Assembly (NCBI GenBank): GCA_963966185.1
Contig: CAWZYM010000010.1
Location: forward strand, 203,501 to 267,500
Reading direction: 5' to 3'
Origin: Rhabditoides inermis
Taxonomy: Eukaryota > Nematoda > Chromadorea > Rhabditida > Rhabditidae
Length of the DNA: 64,000 bases
The notes beneath the pieces are model-generated. The model ran no database searches and was not told the origin of the DNA. It saw nothing but the letters and a program-made list of their open reading frames with translations. A program made the position numbers and the translations under genes. How positions within the stretch are numbered: the first letter of the stretch is position 1; the number at the start of each line of letters is the position of its first letter. Positions 24,151 to 46,283 of this stretch are shown in pieces.

Positions 24151-25547
24151 TATCGCCGACGCAACGAGAAAATGACAGTAAAAAACAAAACAAATCAACT
24201 CGGAGGTATTTTTTTATCAACATCAGCCAAATGTTGTTGTGATTCATGCAAGGCAGAACTGCAAATGAAAACCAATACTTTCCTGTCTCCTGTATTGGAA
24301 CATGGAACAGAACCGGAATAGTTTTCTCCAATCAAATAGCACATGGAATTTACATTTAAAAAAATACATTACAGTAAAGTACGGTAAAGATTTCGGTGGT
24401 GCCGTGGATACGTGTTGCTGGTGATGCTTGTCATGTATTGAATAGCGTCCAGACAATACTGACATCAAAAAAAAATCACTGATTAGATAGTTTAGAGAAC
24501 TCCTCCAACTTATCCAGTATGAGCCTCAATTCATCCCGAACACTGTTATGTTGATAAACACACAAGATACGGGGATCCATTTGATTTTCCCAGCCCGTTT
24601 ATCGGCTCTTTGCCGACGGCACATGCGAGAGAGCACGCGAAGAGAAGAGAGCGCAGAGTGGCGGGAATTTGAAACTATTCAGAGCGGTCTACTGATCTAC
24701 TGACCGTTTCTGGACAACGTGTGAACTTCCGTTCGGCATGTATTTCTGTAACCATTTGGTGATGCATGAATGATTAAAAATCGTCGGAAACGGTTCCTGT
24801 ATCTGTAAACAAGCGACCACTGTTCCCAGGAAATGTCGTTTGGCGATATTCAACGATTTTGCGCGCCGGCAAGCGCTCAAAAAATCGATGTGTAGAGCAC
24901 CTCAGTTCCCGAATTTGATTTCACACATAATCGACTTTAAAGGCACAGTGGCGACTTATTTCTGCCACAAACTGCCACAACTCCTCATTTTCACACGAGC
25001 AAAAATTTGACAGTGACAGGAATCGAACCCGCGAAGATTTTTTGCAGTAAAGTGTTGGCGGGAAATTCAAATTTTGAGCTGCATTCTTGGCAGTTGCAGA
25101 ATCGAAAATAACGCAGAATCGTCGTTCTTTCGCAAAAACTGCAAATGCGTTAGGTTAATATGATTTTAATAATACTCCGAGTCGAAAATAAGTCGCCACT
25201 GTTCCTTTAACGATCGAAAAACACAGTTTTGATATAGAACGGCGCGTCTCCTTTGCACGCATGAGAGATGTTTTGGTTAGCGCTGGGAAATGAGATGACA
25301 TCTCATTTCCCAGCGCTAACCTCGACGTTCGTTGGTCACTGCCCGTCTCCATTCTTGGCGAGAATGTGTGTCCAGATCCAAGGTATCTACGAAGTCGTCC
25401 TCTCACTGTCTAGAAGCTGGTCAAAAACGGGAACACACTACATTATGCCCCGGAGATCATAGATCATGCTGCGGCAACGAGAAGCGACTTTACGTTTTTC
25501 TTCAGCTTGAAAACACACAACACATGTTTATTTATCCCTATTTCACA
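24151..25547. other. Intergenic region with a TTAA-flanked MITE and a perfect palindrome
   Basis: No gene supported. Positions 24941-25206 form a foldback element bordered by TTAA on both sides. The termini AGGCACAGTGGCGACTTATT and its near-complement (AAATAAGTCGCCACTGTTCC) match over about 20 bp, suggesting a piggyBac-type non-autonomous element. Positions 25275-25321 are a perfect 47-nt palindrome (arms begin GGTTAGCGCTGGGAAATGAG). A tract of CT/GA repeats precedes the methyltransferase gene. Confidence 0.6.
24937..25210. mobile_element. TTAA-flanked MITE
   Basis: Inverted ends of about 22 bp with one or two mismatches lie between duplicated TTAA tetranucleotides (24937-24940 and 25207-25210). 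The TTAA target duplication is characteristic of piggyBac-superfamily elements. It has no coding capacity and is 266 bp long inside the duplications. Confidence 0.7.
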
Positions 25548-26410
25548 TCAGTTGATGAGTTTGAAATCGTATTTCTTCAGAAGCGGTGCGAGACGATCGT
25601 TCAAAGCCGCCACAGACTCCTGTAACATATCGTAGTCTAGCACATCAGCCTACAGTATCCTTCAGCCTACAGTATCCTTCAGCCTACAGTATACCTTGTT
25701 GTTTTCGTCGACACAGTACTGCATACAAGGAGCCTCGTCGCGGTGGTAGACTTTCTTCACCGATCCGGCAGGGCAACTGAAGTGAAAAAGAACAAACCAA
25801 TAATCAATAAATCGATATCTCACGTGTTCGATTCCAGCTCGAGACACTTTTCCCTGCTGACACTGCACCCACTGTAGCTTTCCTCGCGCAGCAGAAAGGC
25901 TCCCTGAACAAAGAAGCGATCAAGGTTTTGGGTGTGGCCAGACTATTCGTAACAGCCTCTCCAAGACGCTTCGAAGCCAGTGTCGAAGAGACTGACCGCG
26001 ACCGCTACTTTAAAAAGAACAACTCAATACCCAAAACAAATTAAATGCTAGCGCAAGACGTGAGGAAAAGAACGCGCTGCGAAAGGCGCGGTCGACTCTT
26101 CGAAACGCTCTCGAACACTTCGGCATTGCTTTTGAAGAGACTGGCTGCACTTCTACGGCCAGTCTCTTCGAAACTCCCTTCGGTACTGAATTCGGAACGT
26201 TTTCGAAACAAACAGAAGACGTTTTGAAGGGGCTGTTTTTAAAAGGAGACTGACCGCAACAGTCAATAACCATACCTTCGGGTCCGCCGTAGTGACCATT
26301 TCATGCAACGGCTCCAGCTCGTAGGTGTTGCCGCCGTGCGTGAACATGCAGGGAAAGAGCTTGCCGCAGGCAGCCAGAGCCACGAACGCGGAGAGGAGAA
26401 AGAGACGCAT
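25548..26410 (-). CDS. Small secreted six-cysteine protein
   Basis: Four exons: 26410-26276, 25903-25824, 25776-25695 and 25649-25548, encoding 132 aa. Residues 1-16 (MRLFLLSAFVALAACG) form a signal peptide. The mature part has six cysteines, including a C-P..C-x3-C cluster (APCMQYC), and a helical C-terminal tail (LQESVAALNDRLAPLLKKYD). I do not recognise the family. The start is favoured because a strong acceptor (TTTCTATTTTCAG) lies one base before the ATG, as for a trans-splice site. Intron 3 (25650-25694, 45 nt) consists of three copies of a 17-bp repeat. The gene faces a similar small secreted gene starting at 26988 in head-to-head arrangement. The large first intron (26275-25904) holds GTTTCGAA-type MITEs. 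Confidence 0.78.
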
Positions 26411-26987
26411 CCTGAAAATAGAAAGAGAGGGGAGGTACAGTTAGTCTCGTCTAAATCGGTTCTACTAAAGCGAAAGGATAATAGATAGCATAATAGATAG
26501 CAACTTTTTAAGGCAATTTGGGAGTGTTCTGGGGGAGATTCGAAAGGCAGTTTTTCTCCGACGAGATTTGCAGCAGATCTGCAGAGTGAGAGAGAAAGGC
26601 ATACAGTAAGCTGTCACAGAGAAGAAACAATATCGCTGTTCCGTTCCTGTCAAGGTTTTCGATGGCTCGTATCATCAAACACCTCCCTCCCCCGCTCAGA
26701 CCATTCATCGCCCGTAAACGTTTCGTGGCCGCTTCCGCGCGCAAATCTTCCCACGCCACCATTCAACCACCATTTCAATGGTGGTTGAATGAAAAAACCA
26801 CGGAAGAAATCGGAAGTTGATCACCATGTGATAAATAGATGTGACAAACACAGTAGCACACATCACATCACTAACATCAAGGCGCGGTCAGTCTTTTCGA
26901 AACGCTTTCGAAACACGCTGCTAGGTCGTGTTTCGAAAGCGTTTCGAAGTCGGGAGTTTCGAAGAGACTCACCGCTACTTTAGTATC
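26411..26987. promoter_or_regulatory. Shared 577-bp bidirectional spacer between two divergent secreted-protein genes
   Basis: The two small secreted genes start at its ends and run outward, so promoters for both should lie here. It contains a short inverted repeat (CAACCACCATT / AATGGTGGTTG near 26765-26790) and, next to the plus-strand start, a foldback MITE at about 26885-26983 with ends GGTCAGTCTTTTCGAAAC and GTTTCGAAGAGACTCACC. No TATA box is assigned. Confidence 0.5.
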
Positions 26988-27298
26988 ATGAAGTGCCTAC
27001 TATTCCTGTCATTCCTCGGACTCGTCGCTTCTATCGCGCGGAAGAATGGAGTGGTGGAGGTACGATGTTGTTATGGTTATGGCCTAAAGCGCGGTCAGAC
27101 TCGATTATGTATCGAAAAGCTGTTTTCTTTGTGTACAAAAAACTGCGTTCCGAGATCTTTCGGAGGGTCTTTTGTCAGCAAAAATTGAGACTGACTTTAC
27201 AACCTTCGGTGTTTCAGACAAAAGAGTTTGTCGCGACTCTCCCGAAAACTTGCGATGCCGAGGCGAAGGCGGTGGAGTGTCCTTATACCCTGAGGTAG

Positions 27299-27347
<49 letters not shown>

Positions 27348-27457
27348 CTCCTTTCCCTCACAACTCCATCTCCAGACCGAGCGTTCACACGATGGTGGCT
27401 AACGGGCGTCAGTACTGCTTCCGATTCTGTCTGCTCAACGGAGTAGTAAGAGAGAGA

Positions 27458-27508
<51 letters not shown>

Positions 27509-27726
27509 AGAGAGAGAAAGAGGGGGGAGAGAGGGGAGAGAGAGACAGAGAGAGACAGAGAGGGAGGAGAGAAGGAGACAGAGACAGAGAGACAGAGAGG
27601 GAGAGACAGAGACAGACAGAGACGAGAGAGAGAGATCACTCGTAGAACCCGCGCGGTCTCAACGCCATCGTCAAACACAAAGTCGACGAGCAGGAGCACT
27701 TGCGCAACACCATCGTCTACCTGTGA
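26988..27726 (+). CDS. Small secreted four-cysteine protein
   Basis: Four exons: 26988-27059, 27218-27294, 27376-27442 and 27646-27726, encoding 98 aa with phase-consistent GT..AG introns. MKCLLFLSFLGLVASIA is a signal peptide. The mature chain has four cysteines in the order KTC, VECP and QYCFRFC, so it shares the C-P spacing and a C-x3-C cluster with the divergent neighbour at 26410-25548; the last intron also falls six or seven residues after the last cysteine in both. I infer distant paralogy and no known family. Intron 1 is MITE-derived, and introns 2 and 3 are largely CT or GA repeats. A possible acceptor (CTACTTTAG) sits just before the ATG. Confidence 0.75.
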
Positions 27727-27912
27727 TTTATCGAATTATCGATTGATTGTGTATAAAGTGATTTATCGATTCATAGATTGATGAAATGCTATGTCTAGGC
27801 CGCGTTGGCGGTAGCCTCTGCTTTCACAGAAGCGTGCGACCGAATCATCGATTGATTGTGAACACGTGGTATAAATTGATTTACTGATTTATCGACTGAT
27901 TGAATGCTTTGT
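27727..27912. repeat. Duplicated end of the BBS9 last exon
   Basis: At about 27797-27830 a second, slightly diverged copy of the last BBS9 coding bases, including stop codon and flank (CTAGGCCGCGTTGGCGGTAG), follows the real one at 27913-27945 after about 115 bp. ATCGATTGATT-type repeats surround both. It looks like a local tandem duplication of the gene's 3' end and gives a spare terminal codon string downstream. Confidence 0.7.
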
Positions 27913-39859
<11,947 letters not shown>

Positions 39860-40351
39860 CTGGAAAGGCGACAAAACTCAATTCGTCAAAACCATCTCAA
39901 ATCTCTAAGCACCAGTGAATCTACGAGTTGAACTCCTCCCCGCCGATCACGAGAGAGTCTGGAAGGCGGAGGAACAATTTATATGCTGATACATAGTTTA
40001 GTGTCAAATATTGTTGAGTGTTGACGCACACTATCTGGTTTGTGAGACTCCTATCCGCTCATGAGAGAGTCTGGAAGGAGGGACAGCGACTTCAACAACG
40101 ACTTCAATGTTTAATTTCAATGCTGACACATAGTTTTGTGTTCCATGCTTTTTCAATGTTCAATGTTGATACATAGTTTTGTATAAAGCAATTCGTCAAA
40201 ACCATTGCAGAGTCAAGTTGAACGTCAATATCATCCTAAAATTGGCAAAAAATTGAAAAGACCCACCATCTCCCCCATGGGGGAACAGACCACGAACGGG
40301 TGGTACGGTAACTAAGAGCACAGTCAAATTTGAAAGAAAGTAAAACACGAA

Positions 40352-40437
40352 CGGTAGCAGGACTCGAACCTGCGGCAGAGCGCACTCCGCAGATTGCTAG
40401 GTTAACATCTAACCGACTGCGCCATAGAGGACGTGGC
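40352..40437 (-). other. tRNA-like sequence (pseudogene or SINE head)
   Basis: The minus strand has a good B box with paired T arm (GCAGG-TTCGAGT-CCTGC) and an A-box-like TGGCGCAGTCGG. The two sides of the acceptor stem do not pair, so I do not call a functional tRNA. It shares CTCTATGGCGCA and CTAGCAATCTG with the plus-strand sequence at 40648. Confidence 0.5.
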
Positions 40438-40647
40438 ATGATCCTTTCATTGAGCGATGATCTACTGCGCGCTTGTGGTTTTTGTGAAGAAAAGTAGACA
40501 ATAATGAGACACAAGCAAGAGAGACGATTTAATTGTTTTCGAAAACATACGTTTCAGCTGAAAATGAATGGTTTTCCTTCGCACAGTCCGTCTTTGATTG
40601 ATCGCAAATCAACTAGATGTCTCAATACTAGCAAATTGCACTCATTG

Positions 40648-40735
40648 GCTCTATGGCGCAACCGGTAAGAGATTCGCCTAGCAATCTGTTCGGCTGGTTC
40701 ATGTCGCGGGTTCGAATCCATTCTACGTCAGGTGT
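40648..40735 (+). other. tRNA-like sequence (pseudogene or SINE head)
   Basis: TGGCGCAACCGGTAAGAG (A box) and CGGGTTCGAATCC (B box) are 55 bp apart, but the T and acceptor stems are imperfect. Probably a relic in inverted orientation to the copy at 40352-40437. Confidence 0.45.
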
Positions 40736-40904
40736 TTTGCTGAAACCTTGCTACCGTAGCAATGTGCCTGCGAATCATAACTTGTGTAAGATTCAGTCAA
40801 TCATTTGGGATTTTTGTCCACTTTAACTGCTAAGCTAAGGCATCATTTTGTGTCGATCCCACGACGAGAGAGTCTGGCAGGAGTAGGAGAGAGGAACGAT
40901 TTAT

Positions 40905-41055
40905 AGCCTGCGCCAAAGCGATAGTTTTCGATCTACCACGTTTGCTGTTTGAAATACGGTGCCATAACCGTCTGTCTCTCTCGTTTTGCGCGCTATTGCC
41001 GAGAGCTGACTCTCCGTCTTCCTCTGATCTACTCCAAACTTATTGCGAGCACAGA
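40905..41055 (+). repeat. Dispersed ~150-bp repeat, copy 2
   Basis: Reverse-complement counterpart of 34752-34912 (AGCGATAGTTTTCGATCTAC, GGTGCCATAACCGTCTGTCT, GCGCGCTATTGCCGAGAGCT). It directly abuts the foldback element that starts at 41059. Confidence 0.75.
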
Positions 41056-41058
41056 ACA

Positions 41059-41393
41059 ATATTTATCTTTTAAAAGTACTTCCAAGTAAAAGTAGTTGGT
41101 TTGTACCGTTGTCTCAGTTGAGCAAAAGGACTGACATGTTTTCAATGGAGACATGTGCCAACAGGCTCTCTCTCTCATACCAGTGCAAAGCAGCCATATT
41201 ATAATGAACGCGTTTACGAAGTTATGCAGTTATTATCTAAAAGCACAACTTCTGTTGTAACATAACACGTCGAATAATGCTGAGAGCCTGTTTGCACATG
41301 TCTCCATTGAAAACATGTCAGTCCTTTTGCTCAACTGAGACAACGGTACAAACCAACTACTTTTACTTGGAAGTACTTTTAAAAGATAAATAT
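41059..41393. mobile_element. Foldback MITE with ~125-bp inverted repeats
   Basis: The left arm runs from 41059 (ATTTATCTTTTAAAAGTACT) to about 41175. The right arm runs from about 41280 to 41393 and ends AAGTACTTTTAAAAGATAAA. The arms are almost perfectly complementary, including GTACCGTTGTCTCAGTTGAG and ACATGTTTTCAATGGAGACA. The central 100 bp is unique and non-coding. Confidence 0.87.
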
Positions 41394-42623
41394 CTGTCCT
41401 TTTCTTAAGTTTTGTTTCACAAAATTACATTTTCATACACGTTCGCGATTCGCTGCGAGGATACCGACGCGCACCCGCTATTCGCCTATCTCTCTCTCTC
41501 TCTCTCACTTACACACAGAGGGGGCGGGGCGAAAGCGATTGTCCGACGCCCGCCCGCCCGAGCGACCGACACCAATCTCAATCCGCACTCGAATGCGGAC
41601 TCTCCGTATCTCGCTTCAAATTCAATCAAACTCAATACAACTTTCTATAACTCTATCGAATAGAGATGTGAATGCAATGTAACAGTGGAAATCACTTCAA
41701 AATGAGGAAAAGTGCTTCATCCGGGAAAAGTCGTTTTTGAGCATTCTAGCGCGCGGGGACATCCAGTACAAACGAGAGGGCGCTGGCGCGCCCTCTCTAA
41801 TATGCTGCTACATAGTTTTGTGTCGACAAAACTCATTTCGTCAAAATACCCGATAGCACCTGCGAATCTACAAACGGAACGTTGAACACCGATATCATTG
41901 CATTGCTAAAGATAACGCATAAAGCATAATTTTGTTTTGAGAAACGATAATTCAAGTCTGCCCTGACTACATCCGTGCGTGGTTGTTTTGTGAGCACTGT
42001 TAACACTAAGTCACTTATTTTAGATTCATAGACTTAGACAGTGGTTAGTAATGAATTTAGCGGGACACCTAAGACCGTCTCAATCCGATCAGCTTTCGCT
42101 AATCTTCACTCATCTACACGCATTATCCGTCTTACACACATGCAACTACAACATAGAAACAACGTGCACATACAAACAACAACTAATCGATAGACCACCC
42201 ACGTCGCGCCTCGTTCACGATCGGTCCGGAAGTGATGCAGGTGGCCGATGGCACGAGAGCCGAGTGCCATTCGGTCAACTTGAACAGGGACATGCGAATG
42301 AATTGAACAGATCAGACTCTGCGTATGCGCGAACCTGCGCCGGTCTCCCATAGCAACCACGCTGCCTCCAACATTTGAAATTTGAATTCATCACAAACCA
42401 TTTCATTTCAAAATATAACAATTTATCACATAGAATCAATGCAAAACGTAGATAAAGACAAGACTCGCGATATCGAACATGGAAAATAAATGGACATCAC
42501 AATTGGCTGCGGATTGGTGGGAGAGGAGTGAAAGGATTAGGGGCAGGGTTGCTATAATAAATACTATGAGGACGGGTGTACCTGGTAGTTGCTACTCACT
42601 AGCGCACCAGTCAGAGCACCAGT

Positions 42624-42862
42624 CTACTTGGTCTTCTTCTTCAGCTTCTCCTCCTTCTTCTTTTGCTTCTCCGCGTCCTTCAGCTCCTTGTCCTTGATGG
42701 AAGCCATGAGGCGAGAGGCTACGTATGCTGTAAACAACACGGGTAAACAGGTAAACAAACAAACAACTCACCGACGACCGCCACGACGATGACGGCGGGG
42801 ATGATGAAGACCGTGTTGTCAAAGTTCTGTCCGAACGGGCTGCCGCCTCCCAGCTCGACCAT
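42624..42862 (-). CDS. Small single-pass membrane protein with lysine-rich tail
   Basis: Two exons, 42862-42772 and 42727-42624, encode 64 aa. Residues 17-35 (TVFIIPAVIVVAVVAYVAS) form one transmembrane helix. The N-terminal 16 residues are short and glycine-rich. The C-terminal 25 are strongly charged (KDAEKQKKKEEKLKKKTK) and by the positive-inside rule should face the cytosol; the KKxK-like end could act as an ER-retention signal. I do not recognise the family. A TTTGTAG acceptor lies nine bases before the ATG. The 44-nt intron carries GTAAACA repeats. It lies 0.8 kb downstream of Axin on the same strand. Confidence 0.7.
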
Positions 42863-43696
42863 TATCGATCTACAAATTAGCAAATTAGGCTAATCAATCA
42901 AAGATTTGAAAACGTCACAACACGGAAAGTGTTGTGTTGACTCTGATGAACTGCAGAAACCACACATTCGCAACAACATAGTAACACAAAACAAGCGCGA
43001 CAGAACGCGATGATTAGTGAGAAAGACCATCTCTCTCGTTGGAATGTCGTGGAAGTGAGAGTAGTGAGCGCAACGCAACACCGCTTGTGGCGCCGTATAA
43101 TCAGATGGTTGAGTGAGATATCAAAAATGGCCAACGGGGCAAGTGCGCCGCGCGAAACAGGGGAGGGCACATGCACGCAGACACGCCCACGTTATCGATC
43201 GATAAAGTGCGTGGGTAGATTAGACAGCGGATCCGGACAGGTTATTCGATACGGGGTCAGAACGCCTCGGGCCTGAGAATCCACTCACTCCCGCATAGAA
43301 ACAACGCCTACCTGGTGTCGCAAGTTGTTGAAAATGTGCAACAGCTGATCGAGCTGCAAGCTAAAACGAGAAGCGGCAATAGGAGCGTTCCGGACTCGTA
43401 TAATCTTGTGAATCCACACTATACGAGTTGCTAATTATTACATTATTTATCGCAATTATTAACCAGAAATATTACAATCTAGTACAAACATACAAACTCT
43501 CTCTCATTGAGCAATACAAACAACGTGTGCATATCGTGTCTTAGAATACACAAGTGAGTATTGGGGGGAGACCCTGTGGGTGGTGGCGGGAGCATGCACA
43601 AATTAAAACTGCAAAATTACTAGCATTGCAAAACTGAGTGGCGGGGAGGGGATTCGATCCCTCGACCTCTCGGCCACGACGCCGCGTCACTATCCA
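42863..43696. other. Spacer between Axin and the small membrane-protein gene
   Basis: No coding gene is supported. A candidate exon at 43352-43311 (minus) has a good acceptor (AGCTTGCAG) and donor (GTAGGCG) and could be a 5' untranslated exon of the small membrane-protein gene. The tRNA-like sequence at 43632-43705 overlaps the Axin stop. Confidence 0.4.
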
Positions 43697-43705
43697 CTAG
43701 TCCGA
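43632..43705 (-). other. tRNA-like sequence overlapping the Axin stop codon
   Basis: The minus strand reads TAGTGGATAGTG (A-box-like) and GGGATCGAATCCC (B box with paired T arm) about 45 bp apart. The first part coincides with the last codons and stop of Axin, so the present stop (43697-43699) may have been supplied by a tRNA-derived insertion. Acceptor stem pairing is not complete. Confidence 0.45.
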
Positions 43706-46225
43706 GTCGTGGCAGACGCGCGTCTCGGCGGCGATCTGTCCGTGGAAGAGGGGCAGGGGCGAGTGATCGTCGTCGATGACACTCCACTGAAACGGGGCCG
43801 AGCCGTCCTCGCACTCCGTCTTGAACAGGAACCTGCAACATATCATCGTCAAATCACGAAAAGAGAGACAGAGACAGAGACGGAAACAGAGACCAAGAGA
43901 GAGACAGAGACAGAGACAGAGACAGAGACAGAGACAGAGACAGAGACAGAGACAGAGACAGAGACAGAGACAGAGACAGAGAGACAGATAGACGCACCTC
44001 TTATTGTCGGCCCTGCTCACGCCAAAGGTGCGCCGGAAGTGCTTGAGTGTGAGCGCGTGGAGCGGCATGTGGGCGACCATCGGCGGCTGGCCGGGCTCCT
44101 TCAGGTGCACCCGCACTCGGTCCACGTCCACCGCGCGAGAGCGACTGAAACTCAACGGTCATTCCTCGAGTACTGTACCCTTCTAGAACAAGTACAGTAC
44201 TCTGCACCTCACACACTATCACATATTCGTCTACAAAGTACAGTATACCCAGTACAAGTACAGTATCCTCTTCAGCACCTTACACAGTACCGCAATCCGC
44301 AACTTACAGTACACATAGTACGAATACAGTACCACCTACAGTACCCCTCCCTCCACTCACGGCAGCGTGGCGAGCACGTCCATGGGCGGGTAGCGGGCAG
44401 CGGGTCGCAGTGTCGTCGTGGCTCCTCCGTGTAGAGGATTCGACTGCGACGTCTGGTCGAGCGCTGAAGGAGAGAGGAGTCAGTAAACACAAACAAACAA
44501 ACAAACAGCAATGAGGGTTTTTCAAAGTAGATAGGAGAACATATGGTAGAACATAATAGCCAGACACACGACGGAATCCTGTTTCGACCCTTTAACCTGC
44601 ACTGTAGAACATACTTATAATGGAATCCTGCATATATTTACATAAATACTAACTGACTTCGAAAATACTACTTACGAACAAAAAAAAACCACACTCACTG
44701 TTGGTTCTTCTCTTGGACGAGTGATCGGAGAAGAAGGCCGAGTCGCCCGAGCAGAAGCCCGACGACGCGTCCGAGTAGTAGTTGCGGCTGCAAAGAAAAT
44801 AACAGTCAATCGATAAATCAAGAACCATCAATCGATAAATCGATAATAATATTTTTATCACCCTGGTCGAATAGTATGTAGTTGCGGCTACATGCAAACA
44901 GAAATCAATATCAGTCAATCGATAAATCGATAATAATATTTTACCACCCTGGTCGAATCTCGAATAGTAGTTATGTATGGAATTCAAACAATCAATCGAT
45001 AAATCCATCTCTACTACTCTTGTCAACAAGTTAAAAACGCCGGAAATCAATAAATAAATTGATCAATAAATACTCACTTCGCTTTCGGTGTACTCGTCAT
45101 GAGCTGCTGCGGGATGTTGACGCGGTGGAAGTCGTACCTACAAGAACAGTAATCTCATGTTTCTCCCCCCTCTCTCTCCCTTTTTCTCCCTCCCTCCCTC
45201 CCCCATCTCTCTCCCTTCTCCCCTCCTCCCTCCTCACCTCTGCATCGTCCTCCGTCCCATCGGCGGTGGCGCGAATCCGTCGATACCATACGGATTCGGC
45301 AGGTCGGCGGCAGTCGAGCGGGGAATAAGGATAGGCGAGGCGGACTCTGAAACGACAACTCTCTTCCCCCTCTTTCTCCTCTCCCTCCCTCCCCTCCTCT
45401 CTCTCTCTCTCCTCTTCCTCCCTCTCTCCCCATCCTCTCCCTCCCTCTCCCTCCCCCCCCCGCACTCACCACTCCTCTTCCGGTCAATCTTGCCCACGTA
45501 TCTCTCCACCTCATCGTCGCTCGTCGACTGCTGCTGCACCCGCGGAGGCGGCGTGGCACAGGGCGAGACAAAGTCCCTGGAAAACGAACATACAGTTACA
45601 GTAACCTCTACAGTACCCCCCTACAACCTAAAGTACCCCCCCCCCTCCTCCCACAAAACTACAGTACCCCCCTCTACCCACCTCGCATGCCCCACACCGC
45701 TCTCCTCCCTCCGCCGCCACTCCCGTTCCACCCCGGTCAGCCGGTCGCAGAGCTGCGCCGCGAACGACATTCTCCCCTCGGGAACATCGTGTCGAATCGA
45801 AGAGCCCTCGTCTCTCTTCCGCCTCCCTGTCCCCGTCGTCCACGAGTCGTCGCTGGTCGACGCGGCGCCGAGAGGTTTCGGACGAGAGCTGCAGAAGGTA
45901 GAACCATCTCTCTCTCTCCCTCCCTCTCTCTCTCTCTCCCTCTCTCTCTCACCTCCTCGCCCTCCTCCCAGCATGTGCCATCGTGTTATAGGTGACAGGC
46001 GCAGGCGCGAATCCGCCACTCATCGGAAAGCCTCCTCCGCCCATGGGTGACATGCCAAATGCCGACGACGCAGCGCCTCCTGAGAAAGGGGGCGGGGCAA
46101 AGAGGGGCGGGGCGGGCGGGATGGCCGAGTCGGGTAGCGGCGGCGGCGACGAGTCGTCAATGGGGTCCAGCTCCTCGTTGTAGGCGTTGATGAACTGAAA
46201 CCACGTCGTTAGCCAGCGTCGGGGC

Positions 46226-46283
<58 letters not shown>

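Larger units (their letters stand above)
39860..42623. other. Region upstream of the first recognised BBS9 exon: repeats, no gene supported
   Basis: The start of BBS9 should lie here or further upstream, but I cannot identify it. The stretch contains three extra copies of the acceptor and first bases of the 39859 exon (39930-39975, 40045-40085, 40855-40895), two tRNA-like sequences, a dispersed repeat, a foldback MITE and a GC hairpin. The open frame at 42051-42353 (plus) has no recognisable domain. Confidence 0.5.

Noticed and set aside
40352..40735. Two functional tRNA genes
   Set aside because: B boxes are good, but acceptor stems do not pair and the anticodon arm is unclear, so they are listed only as tRNA-like.
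43311..43352. 14-codon exon candidate between Axin and the small membrane protein
   Set aside because: Good splice signals but no homology and no frame-consistent join to the next exon; at most a 5' untranslated exon.
45157..46050. 297-codon plus-strand frame opposite Axin
   Set aside because: Proline/serine-rich antisense of Axin exons 45576-45470 and 45888-45682, which give a phase-consistent Axin protein.
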